Assembly: GCF_965363235.1 (NCBI RefSeq)
Contig: NC_134840.1
Span: 2,232,001 to 2,296,000, forward strand
Direction: 5' to 3'
Length of the DNA: 64,000 bases
Source of the DNA: Mytilus galloprovincialis
Lineage: Eukaryota > Mollusca > Bivalvia > Mytilida > Mytilidae
The translations under genes and the position numbers were made by a program. Positions 10,956 through 22,700 of this stretch are shown here, piece by piece (position 1 is the first letter of the stretch; every line of letters starts with the position of its first letter). The notes under the pieces are model-generated. The model made no database searches. It was not told the DNA's origin and saw only the letters and a program-made list of their open reading frames with translations.

Positions 10956-11726
10956 TTTGGATAAACTTTGATAAATAAATGAGTCAATACTTTACATACA
11001 TCAAATCCAATACATATAAAAGTAAAATAACAAAAATACAGAACTATATGACAAAACAGAAAGTCTTTTATCAAATGGCAAAATCAAAAGCGGAAAAAAC
11101 GTAAAATGAATGGGAAAAAACTAATTTCCCTGACTAGGTACAGGTGTGTCCTAATGTATTTTTTTTAGAGCGAACCTTGTTTAACAGCTGGCTAAACCTC
11201 CTACTTGGATGACAGTCGCATAAAATACCTCAAATTAAACATTATATGCAAAAAAACAAACAGCAATGCAAGCTCTATTCCTTTCCTTTTTGTGCTTTTT
11301 TGCTGTGCATTTACTAATTTCGTGTCATGGATAGATACCCCATATCCTTTCTTTTATTTTATAAACTTTCGATTTTAAATTTATACAGTTCCAGTTTTGT
11401 AGCGTTTGATGATATCGATATTCGGGACAAAAATCTGTCTCGTGAAAAATTAAATCACAAAAATACCTCACTCCGAGGAAAAATCAAAAATGAAATAAAA
11501 TGGCAATATCAAAAGCTCAAACACAACAAACGAATGGATAACAATTGTTATATTCCTGACTTGCTACAGGCATTTTTCTATCTACAAAAATGGTTGATTA
11601 AACCTGGTTTTATAGCTAAACTTTCCACTTGTATGACAGTCGCATCAAATTCCATTATATTGACAACAATGTTTGAACAAAACAAACAGACATAATAGGT
11701 AAAATGTCAAAAATAGGGGTACAGTA
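10956..11726. other. Intergenic dispersed-repeat fragments
   Basis: 11040-11225 and 11570-11670 are two versions of one repeat (AAACCTGGTTTTATAGCTAA, CTTGTATGACAGTCGCAT), also found inverted at about 23870-24070. The frame 11327-11695 lies within this repeat and is not convincing as a gene. Confidence 0.5.
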
Positions 11727-12640
11727 GTCAACATTGTGTTATAATATTAATTACTATAAAAATAAACAAATATGTAACAAAGAAGCACAAAAGGCATATA
11801 GACAAAGCACATTAGCAAACACTAAAGAAACGAATATATATAGTACCATAGCACTATATCACAATGACGGGATGTATAAGTACAGACCCACATCATATGT
11901 ACCAAAGGAACCCAAAAAGGCATGTAGACAAAGCACATTAGCAAAAATGAAAGATAGGAATAAAAAAATTCAAAGAATAATAACGCAATGACGGGATGTT
12001 TAAGTACAGAGCCACGTCATATGTATCAAACAGACTAAACACGAAAAGTAATATTCACAAAGGCAAATTAAAGAATACTATTACACGTTATTTAGATGAT
12101 AAACAACGTCAGTACCAAGAATCTATACGTCAAGACCATCGTGTATCATTTATGAAGTCGATACGGAATATTTACCAACAAGGTCTTGGTACCTCCGATG
12201 AACTTTTTTTTAGAAAAATGACGAGTCGTTCTTGAAAATACCACTGGTACATCAACTTTCTACTCAAACATAGGTGACGTTTTACAAAGTCTGGGTAGTT
12301 GCTGCATGCTCTTGAATACTGAATAAATTGGATAATTTATATCCCATATGCAGGTGAATTTAGAATATATAAAGAGGGGGATATTGTTGATTTCAAAATT
12401 GAAATCATCTCGTTAGTCATACATTCTGGCACTGAGATGACCGTGTATTTCAAATTCGAGGTATAAGTCTAAAAGTGAGGCGGAGGAAGCCGTCTCTGTT
12501 GTTTTATTAATTTCTAGTTCTGAGCGAAATATTAATGGAACCCAATCAGAAAAGTTTGGATTATTAGTCCTGTCATGTAATGTTGTCAATTTAATGTTAT
12601 AATTAGCATTGCCATTAAAGCGGGAGGTTTGACATGCCAC
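11727..12640 (-). pseudogene. Penelope-like element remnant, C-terminal RT region and 3' flank
   Basis: On the minus strand 12413-12640 encodes SELEINKTTETASSASLLDL and YLEFEIHGHLSARMYD, the segment just after the catalytic box in PLE reverse transcriptases. It continues with decayed RDDFNFEI and further homology down to about 12100, broken by stops and frameshifts. The flank 11727-12100 (CATTGTGTTATAATATTAAT, ATGACGGGATGTATAAGTAC) is shared with the copy at 32962-33590. Confidence 0.8.
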
Positions 12641-12895
12641 AAATTAAACCAGGTTCAACTCACAATTGTTTTTCTTAAAATGCCATGTACCAAGTTAGGA
12701 AAATTGCCATTGTTATATTATAGTTCGTTTCTGTGTATGCTACATTTTAATGTAGTGTTTCTGTTGTGTCGTAGTTCTCTTATATTTGATACGTTTCCCT
12801 CAGTTTTAGTTTGTAACCCGGATTTGTTTTTTCTCTGTCGATTTATGAATTTCGAACAGCGGTATACTACTGTTGCCTTTATTTATCCAAGTTTG
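12600..12895 (+). repeat. Dispersed repeat family B, longest copy
   Basis: Contains GCGGGAGGTTTGACATGCCA, TTTCTGTTGTGTCGTAGTTC, CAGTTTTAGTTTGTAACCCG and CAGCGGTATACTACTGTTGC. Parts recur at 6560-6660 and, inverted, at 28330-28370. The class is unknown to me; the small frame at 12629-12922 is repeat sequence. Confidence 0.7.
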
Positions 12896-13392
12896 TATGC
12901 TGAATTCTGTTATATCAAGTAACTACAAAATGGATTCTTCAAATTTATTTTTTTTAAATCACAAAGTCGACAGGCGTTCACATAAATTACAATATGTTCG
13001 TTGCTGTGATTGAAGAATGTGTTATAAGGATTTAAGGCATTATAATTAGTATAAAGTACTTCTTGTTTTATTATGGATGTAGGTAAATCTCTTGGTGACG
13101 ACAAATTGTTGAAGATATGAATGGGATCACTTAGGAATTGGTATTAAACTTTTAACTTTTATTGCCAAATTTTATTTAAAGTGAATACATTGCATTGTAT
13201 TCTAGTCGATGATCAATTTTATTTCTTTACACCTTTGAATAAAGTTTAGTTATAAGACTTGATTCGCGATCAGAATGAATAACTGGAGTAAAGCTATCTT
13301 TTAAAGTTTTTACAGAATCGCATGTTTTGTACTTTTTGTAAAAAAGTAAAAGTTTCCCTACTTTTGAAGGATTTATCTTTAAATCGGATAAA
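12896..13392. other. Region upstream of the scramblase start
   Basis: No core promoter motif recognised; probably holds the 5' UTR or an upstream intron of the scramblase gene. No other feature seen. Confidence 0.4.
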
Positions 13393-13711
13393 ATGATTGT
13401 TCCTGAGGAGGTCCAGAGAAATGAGCACAGGCGACAATCCCTGGTCCTGGATAGGGTAGCCAGAAGCTCTGTGATATATACCCAACCTCGACAGTCTGTG
13501 GTGTCCAATATGTCGGGCGACTCTCGAACGCCGACGGATGTACTTCTGGAAATGAAGAATCGTCGAATGACCCTAGGATCGGACAGAAGAATGAGTATGA
13601 GACCTCGGAGAAAGTCTGTAAATCCCAAAATAGACCCGCCGCCCGGAATGGAATGTTTAGATGGCAAAAGGTTTGTCTATGCCCGACAGCAAATGGATTC
13701 GGATTTACTAG
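13393..13711 (+). CDS. PLSCR: Scramblase exon 1
   Basis: Starts at ATG 13393; donor CTAG/GTAATT after 13711, phase 1. Encodes a basic Ser/Thr-rich N-terminus with RRQS (13-16), RRMT (57-60), RRMS (65-68) and RRKS (72-75), then the beginning of the scramblase domain. Confidence 0.85.
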
Positions 13712-16700
13712 GTAATTGTGACTAAATTATGTTGGTTTTTTTTTATGATTGAACCGAGCAAAGCCGGCTATATGCCAATTTATTTCTACTTTGCTTATTG
13801 TCCTTACAGATTTTGATGCTGTTAATTATTTTTCGTTCGTTTTGGCGTTCAAAACAATAGTGAGAAAAGTAAATCCAGATGCACCCTGAAACCTGTATCA
13901 TACAGAACTGTCTCGTACACTAGGTTGGCGACGCTTCGTCTTCGACGGAGCAAGAAGTTCAAAATTGAATGATACATTTTTATTTTAAAATTCAGGTAAA
14001 AGTCAAACAAACTTTTATTATTTTATTTTATTAAGCTTACTATCCAGGACAAGTTTACTTTTATACTTACAGTTTTACGTTTGAGTTGTAATGATAAATT
14101 GGTTACGCTTCAAAAACATTTCGTTTTGTTAATTCTATCGCCTTAACGAAACGTGCGTTACAGAGAAAATAAGAATTCATTTGTACGATTCATTGTATGG
14201 GATGAACAAAATTACTATGTTAAATCTATTAAGCTTTGAAAAATTAGAAAATAGAAAAGGATTAACTTTTTTAACAGTATTCAATACCAACAGTCATTTA
14301 AGAAAAATTAATAATGATATAAGTGTTGAAATATACAAAACATTTTTACAAATAAAAGAAGAAATCTAAATACTGCTATCTACAAACCAAATGAGAAGAG
14401 AAATACGATATATAATGAAGAAATATTGGACTGATATGTAGTAATAGTTAACAAATAAATGCTAAATATGTGAGCATGATCTTAATATACTTTACAGCTG
14501 GCTGTGGAGCTCCAAACACCTATAAAGTTTGGGATGAGAATGAGGAGGAATTGTTCTATGCCTTAGAAGGTAGCTTGATTTAAACATATACAAGGTTCAA
14601 ATGTGTATACACAAGATTTTCTTGTTCTTACCTTTCTTCTTTTGCACGAATCAAAAAAAAATATCCATATTGTTACTTCGCGAAATGTTTTTTGATGAAA
14701 TTGTAAGTGAGGCAATAACGTTCCACATGTTGTCGCTGCAAAAATATCATGTCACGTCGCTCGATAGAATAACTGAAACTCGACGCAAAAAAGTCCGTTG
14801 CAACTGAAAACTAAGGCGAAAACTCGTATCGGAAAGTCAAAAAAAAAACTAAAGACAAAAACTCTTACGAGAAAATCCATTACAACAAAAAAATAAACTA
14901 AAGGCGAAAACTCTACCGGAAAGTTCCCTTAAAACAAAAACTAAAGGCGAAAACTCTTGCCGAAAGTTCCGTTACAACAAAAACTACTAAAGGTAAAAAA
15001 TCCTTTACAAATTAAACTCGAGTACAAAAAGACGAAACTTCTGCTACAATAGACATTCGGGGCGAAAAGTCAGTTTAAACAAAAACAAAAGGAGAAAACT
15101 CTTGCCGGAAAGTCTGTTATAACATAAACTCTAGGTGAATAGTCCGTTACAACAAAAAAGAATACAAGCAAAGTGCAGTCACCTACTCTTGTTTATTCAT
15201 TAGTACAGACGTCATCATAAAAAAACGACTTTGTTACAGGTTTTGGAACACAGAAAGTTTAGATATTTTAATATCGTTGGGCGTTCAGTCTTAAAATGAT
15301 TACCTTCTTTTGATGATTTTTCTCAGAGTCTAGCTGTATATGTCGCTGGGCCTGTGGACCAAATCGTCAGTTCCGATTGGAGTTTTTCTCTCCCCAAGAC
15401 GACCTGGTATTTGCTTTACATCGTACGTGCTGTCGTTGTGACTGGTGTTGTTGTCTAGATTGCTTCATGTGCGTACACAAGACATATGTGGTTGACTGTC
15501 TGGGAAGGACTCTGGGATCTGTTAAACAAAAGTAAATATTTTATTTTAGGAGTCAGACTGAATGATAAAGGATAAGGTATGAGTTGTTCTTTTAAATAAT
15601 CATTATTGTTTGATAGAAAATGTTGCTGTCAAAAAATAACTATTATAATTAGATGAATATTCACATCTATAATACTAAAATTACGAGGTCCAATTTGTCA
15701 GCCGTCATCGGGTAAAAACGACAAATCAAAGAATTCAACTCTATATATAACTAATATAGGACAATGGTGTAGATTAAAAATTACACCACTCCAGACCCTT
15801 TTGTTTTCCACATAATTAATATTGCCAATAATTAACAAGTTCCGGGTCGAATCCGATACCGATACCAATAGTATATTCACCTGTTAGCTATTACCTTATC
15901 TGTACGTTCCGCATTTGACAGGCGCACCACCAAACGGTGTATTTAGGATTTTGCTATATACACGGGTCATAATCAAAGGGCTGACACTACTAAATTCAAT
16001 CATTGTCAAATTGTTCCCTATTGTAGTTTTATTCAGCAATCAGCAAAACTTTCTAAGATAACTAATATAGGACAATGCTGTTGATTAAAAAATAGCCAGG
16101 ACCTTTTGTTTTCCAAATAATTTTATATTACCAATAATTGATAAGTTCCAGGTCGACGGGTTCAAACAGAAAGATTTGAAAACAGAGAAAACTTTGTATC
16201 TTATAATCGACATGACTTTATCAGATGACAATACTAATTACTAAAATAAGGCTTAGGCATAGTTATTGTTTCCCACTAATATCAGTCGTAATGAATTTAA
16301 ACACAATTCACACCTCAAGTTTATTCCAAAATATTCCAAGTTACAGTGAAGTGACTGGATCCAAAGTATAAACAGTAAGATGAGATTGACTACAAAGAAA
16401 ATGCAATCATCATAAGATTTTGTACCAAAAAACAATGTTCAAAACATTCACAAAAATATAAACATAGGTGTGAAAATATAGTAAACAGTTATTGTAACAT
16501 CTAGGATTTACACAAGTAATGAATAAAGTTCGTATTTTCGAAAATAAACAATTATCCGATTGGCGATATTTATCATTGTCTCAAGTTCACATTAACGGCA
16601 TTGAAATAGTTAAATTTACTTTCATATTATCACAAAATGCATAGAATAAAAGTAAAAATCAACATACCTTATTTGTTGACTCTGATATTTCTATATAATT

Positions 16701-19700
16701 CAAAATTAAAGGGTTCAAAATTGTCGTGACACGTTTCTCAATTTTCAGGGAAAAATATGATGGGGAAAGTAACCAATGTACCTAGGTTAGTTTCATCAAA
16801 AATCAATAAATTTGCAAAACGAAATTTGTTACAATTCAAAACAAGAAATTGGCCTTTACATACCAGCCCCTAAATTGGGTTCTTAACTAGAACGCAATTA
16901 TCAAAAATAAATCAAAAGGACAATTATATCATAATGTTCAATAAATGTCTATCATATCAACACGAGTTTGGTGGCAGCTGTGGGTTTTTAGTCACTTTCT
17001 ACAAGAAGACACAATTTCGCAATTGGTCTCATTAACACAGAATTTGCAGTTTTCACTTTGACAATTCTAACAACATTGTCCTTGTCTTTGATTAGTTCAA
17101 TCACACGAGCCATGTTCCACGAATTTCTCGGTGCATTGTCGGAAATGAGAACTATGTCTCCTACTTGCATATTTCTTGTCGGTTTTGTCCATTTTGTTCT
17201 GCGCTGCAATAGAGGTAAGTATTCCTTTCGCCATCTAGTCCAAAATAAATCAGCGAGATACTGGATTTGTCTCCATCGCCTTCTAACATAGCTGTCGGTC
17301 TTAGAGAACACACCAGGTGGAAAGCTTTCACCCGGACGTTGAAGTATCAAGTGATTCGGAGTCAATACATTTAAGTCTGTAATACTATCTGACGCTTCTG
17401 TGATCGGACGTCCATTAAGAATACTTTCTACTTCACAGAATAGAGTCATAAGTCCTTCATCAGTTAGTCGAATGTTTTGTTCATGCATGACTGAATAGAA
17501 TACCTTACGCACTGATCTAATAAGGCGTTCCCATACTCCTCCAAAGTGTGACGCAGACGGCGGATTAAACTCCCACTGAATGCGTTTCTGAATCATGAAT
17601 TCCTGTATTTGATTAAAGTTCCATCTTTTTATTTCTTCTCCTAGTTCCCTTTCTGAACCAACAAAGTTTGTTCCGTTGTCTGTCCTTATAAAGACTGGCA
17701 CTCCTCTTCTCGAAATAAATCTCCTTATAGCATTTATGCAAGAGTCAGTGTCTAATGAATATGCCAATTCGAGGTGTATTGCCCTAATAGTCAGGCATGT
17801 GAAAATCACACCATATCTTTTAACTACACTCCTTCCTTGCTTTACCTCAAAGGGTCCAAAGAAATCTATTCCAATTCTTGTGAAAGGCGGATCATCAGCC
17901 TGAAGTCTTTCTTTCGGAAGATTTGCCATTTTCTGTTTTGCGCATGTTCCTTGATATTTCTTACATCTGACGCATCTAGACACTAAGCCTTTAATAATAG
18001 AATTAGCTCCTAATATCCAGTATTTTTGTCTAAGAACGGCTAAGATTGAATTCTTTCCTAAATGTCCAATTGAACGATGAATGTTCTCAATAATAAGTCT
18101 TGATATCGGTGAGTCCTTAGGCAAGATGATAGGGTGTTTTGATTCGTACGAAATATCCGATCGCTCCAATCGTCCACCAACTCTAAGCAATCCATCTTTG
18201 TCGACGAATGGATCCAGTTTGCTTAGTTTTGAAGAAATCTTGAGAGGACACTTCTTTTCAAGAGTCTGTATATCCTCACTTAAGTGTTTATGTTGCACAT
18301 AACTAATCAATGACCTCTCTGCACACTCAACTATACTTGTTGTAAGTGTATCTGACATCTTCATACTCATTTTTCCGTTTCCGTCGATTTTAATACTGTC
18401 TTTAGCATTTCTAAAGTGATTGGCTGCAATAACGAACCGTGCTGCTATGGTGACTAAGCGTTCCCAATTCGAAAAGTAAGAAATAAGACGTTCCATTCCT
18501 TCAAATGATTGTACAGTGCAAACAGCCACTGGTTTCTTAACTTCTGGATCATTGCCGATAAAACTAGTGTCCTCGGTACACTGTGGGAATTTAATGTCTT
18601 TATCCCATAAGAAATCTGGCCCACGAAGCCATTGTGGATTTCTGTTATATTGTTCAATAGTCGCTCCTCTGGAAGCTAAATCAGCCGGGTTCTCTTTTGT
18701 GCCTATGTAGTGCCATTGATTTACTTTAGTTGATTCATGAATAACAGCCAAACGATTGGCTACAAAAGTGTGAAAACGTGTCTTTGAGTTTGCTATATAT
18801 CGAAGTACTGACATACTGTCTGAATAGTAATAAATGTCATCAAATGAGTATTCTATCTCTCTTATAATCATGTTTCCAAGCCTAACGGCACTAGTAGCAG
18901 CTGTCAGTTCCATCCTCGGAATAGTCATCGATTTAAGCGGTGCTACTCTCGATTTTCCTAACAAAAAGGAACACTGTATACTACCTTCTTCATCGACTAA
19001 CCGTATGTAAAATACACAACCATAACCTTTGTCACTTGCGTCTGCAAAACAATGTAGTTGGTATGAAACAATAGCCTTGAAGTGTTGAGGCTTGTAGCAT
19101 CTATCTATTTTAATGTTTTCCAATCCTTTAAGCTGACTGAGCCATTTGTTCCATGACGAAAGTTCTGTGTTGGGAATTTCTTCATCCCATCCAATTTCTT
19201 TCTTGCATAATCCTTGTAGTATTGATTTGGCTGTCAATACAAACGGAGAAACAATACCAATAGGGTCATAGATTGAGCTGACTATGCTGAGAATTCCGCG
19301 TCTTGTTGACGGTTTTTCTTTAATGTTTATGTGAAATCCAAGTTTGTCATCTTTTATATACCAATACACTCCAAGTGCACGGTCGGTGAGACTATCATCT
19401 CCACAATTCCATTCCTCTATATTTCTTGCGCAATCTTTTTCAGGTATGGATTGCACAACATTTTGACTGTTACTTGTCCATTTAGTCATATTGAATCCGC
19501 CTTCTTTGCACAATTCAGTTACATTCTTAATAAGCGATATAGCACTTTCTTCTGTATCGGTAGAACTCAAACAATCATCTACATACATGTTCTTTGTCAG
19601 TGTATCAATCACTAAAGAATCAAATTTATCCTTGTTTTCTTTTGCCGTATTTTGTAGAGCGTAATTACTACAACTCGGTGAAGAAGTAGCCCCAAACAAA

Positions 19701-22700
19701 TGTACTGTCATCCTGTATTCTTTAGGTTCAGTATCAACATTTCCGTTTTCCCACCAGTAGAAACGTAAAAAGTCTCTGTCCTCAACTGGAACCTTCACCT
19801 GGTAAAACATTGATTCGATGTCACCTAAGACTGCTATTTTATCCTGTCGGAATCTGATCAGTACGCCTAAAAGATTGTTAGCAAGGTTTGGACCCTGTAA
19901 TAGCTGACTGTTCAAAGAAATGCCCATGTATTTGACAGAACAATCGAAAACAACTCGTATTTTGTCCTGTTTTTTCGCATGGTAAACTCCATGGTGCGGT
20001 AGGTACCAAACTTTGCCATCATTTCTATCTACATCTTCAGTAGGTACAGGTTCTGCATAGCCTTTCTCAATTATCTTTGACATGAAATCACAGTATTGTT
20101 GTTTGAAGTTATCGTTCTTGGCAAACTTGTGTCGGAGTCCATTTAGCCTTTTTATGCCTTGTACTGAATTATTCGGAAAAACAACATGCTGGTCTCGAAA
20201 CGGAAGTGCTATGCAGTAGTGCTGATTTTCTAAATGTATAGAGCTCTCAACTTGCTGCATGAATGTTTTATCATCAATAAAATTCTCTCTTTTGTCTTCG
20301 TTCATTCGTTCTGGGAAGTCTAAATTAATGCTCTGCATTAATAAGTTCAACTGTGTTTCATCACATCCTTCATTTTGCATATGAACTCTATTCACTTCAA
20401 AGCTTGAACTGTCTCTAATAACGTTCCATAGTATCCACCCAAGTCGCGTTTTTGTGGCATGTGGGGAGCCGCTCGGTCCCGTGCATACGTTAAACGGTGT
20501 ATAAGCATCAGGTACGTTGTTACCTATCATAATTCCTATGTCCGCATCAATCTCTGGGATATCCACTGATTCCAAATGAGTCCATTTCTTGATTTCTCTT
20601 TGAGTAGGAATATGCTCCTTTGATACGGGCAGGTTTTCCTTAGTATATACTTTAGGCAAATCCACCATGTGTTCCATTGACAGACTAGACACTTGAAGGC
20701 CATTGATTGCACATGTATTAATAGTTTGTGTGTTTCCCATTGTACTTATAGTTATCTGAGTTTTCTTTCCATTAGCTCCAAGTTGTTGCATTAACTTCTG
20801 GCTACAAAATGTTATGCTACTGCCTGAGTCGAAGAAAGCATAAGTCTCGACACTCTGGGATCTATTGTTCAATTTAACTCGCACAGGGATAATTGCCATA
20901 GCACAATTCACATCACCAGCCCCTTTATCACTACTAATGGAGCTAACTACAACTGGCTGTGTGCCTTCATGATTTGTGGGTATTTGCGGATCATCCTTTT
21001 TAACAGATGGCTCTTGCTGTGACGATGATTGTTTGTTAATTTGATTGTCAATATGAAGTATAGTTGGATGAAGCCGCGCACATATTGAGCATTTGAGTCT
21101 CCTATTGCATTTATTACTCATATGGCCTTTCTTAAGACAACCAAAACAATATCCCTTAGATTTCAAGTAAGTGATTCGGTCTTCGCGTGGACGAGCTGTA
21201 AGTCGTTTACATTTGTCTAAAGCATGTGTACCTTCACAATAGGAACAGCGCATCTCAGTACTAGGTGCCCTTTTTGCCACATCACATACATTTGAAACCT
21301 TTTGTCCATGTTGTCGCTGTTGATTCGTATTTCTAGAATTGGAATAATTCATGGCAATGTTGCCATATGTCGGATCTGTAGCTTTCTTGGCTTCTGCTTT
21401 TACAAAGTTCACAAAGTCATTAAACTTAACTGATCTATGTGAATCCTTTACACGAAAAACCACATTTCTCCAGCGATCATGCATATGGAAGGGCAATTTT
21501 GACATCAGACGTTTGATATTTTCAGAATACTCTAAAACACTTCCGGCTTCCATACTCTCCGTGCCATACTGACATTCAACCAAAAACAATGCAAATTCGT
21601 CCAAAGATTGAATATCTCCTGATTTAATATTTGGCCAATCCAATGCTTTTTTAATAAAGGCTGAGGCCATCACGTCTGTATCACCATATCGCTCTTCAAG
21701 ATGACGCATTGATGCCTTATATGCTCTATCGCCTCGCAGATGACTGTAACTAGATACTACCTTATGCGCTTCTCCAAATGTCAGCTGCTCGAGGTAATTC
21801 ATCTTCTCGTCATCTTGTTCACAGTTTAAAACAACCTTTGATTCAAATTGTCTTAAAAACTTCCTATATTCCAATGGGTTTCCACTAAATTTCCTTATTT
21901 CCGGTGTCGGTTTTCTCAAATGCTGCACCATACTTTGAAAGGCTGTTTCTACACTACTGTTAGTATTTATAGCCGAATTTTGAATTGGCGCAGATGTTAT
22001 ATCGTCACTTTGAGTTGGTCCGTATGATTCATGAACATTCTCTTTCGGAAGTTTAATATTGTTTTTGATCATGTTGACGGACGGTAGATTCACGAAATCT
22101 AACTTACTTGTGTCCTTCAAAATATCTGATTTCTTTTTAACTGGTTGAAATACTTTTGCCATCGGATCTAAAATTGCTGTTTCGATAGCTGGCTGTACTG
22201 TACTTTGCAAAGGTTTTGATTTCAATTCAACATTTTCAAGTTTTACTTTCGGAGTTTCCACATGGTCAATTTCACCCTTTTCAAACTTGTCGTATATCTT
22301 AGCTTTTGCATCAGCTACAGCTATTTCAGTTTGCATTTGAAGTTCATCTTCATCTAACTGTAATGCCGTTTTTGCCATTTCAAGTTCTCGCTTACGTTTC
22401 ATTGCTTGTCTTTTAGCCTCAAGCTCAATCCTCTTTTCTTCAACTTCTAGTCGTTTTGAAGATACTGACGAGCTGCCCGCGCTTCTTACTGATCTCCCAT
22501 GAACACTTGCCTGCACTTTCACTGGATTTGCATTGAGATATTCTTGTATCTTGAATTGACTGTTCATTAGAAAAGTATCTCTTGTAGTATGAATTTTCAT
22601 ATAATCTTCCTGCTCAAGGGCATTAAGTTTATCAAAATGAATTCTATGTTGGATATGAAATTGTTCATATTCCTGCATCCAATTTCCATAGCGCAATCTT

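Noticed and set aside
12629..12922. 97-residue hydrophobic frame
   Set aside because: Lies inside dispersed repeat family B, also present at other places without the frame.
15838..15852. Possible tRNA gene (B-box-like GGTCGAATCC)
   Set aside because: No A box or cloverleaf could be drawn around it; at most a SINE remnant.
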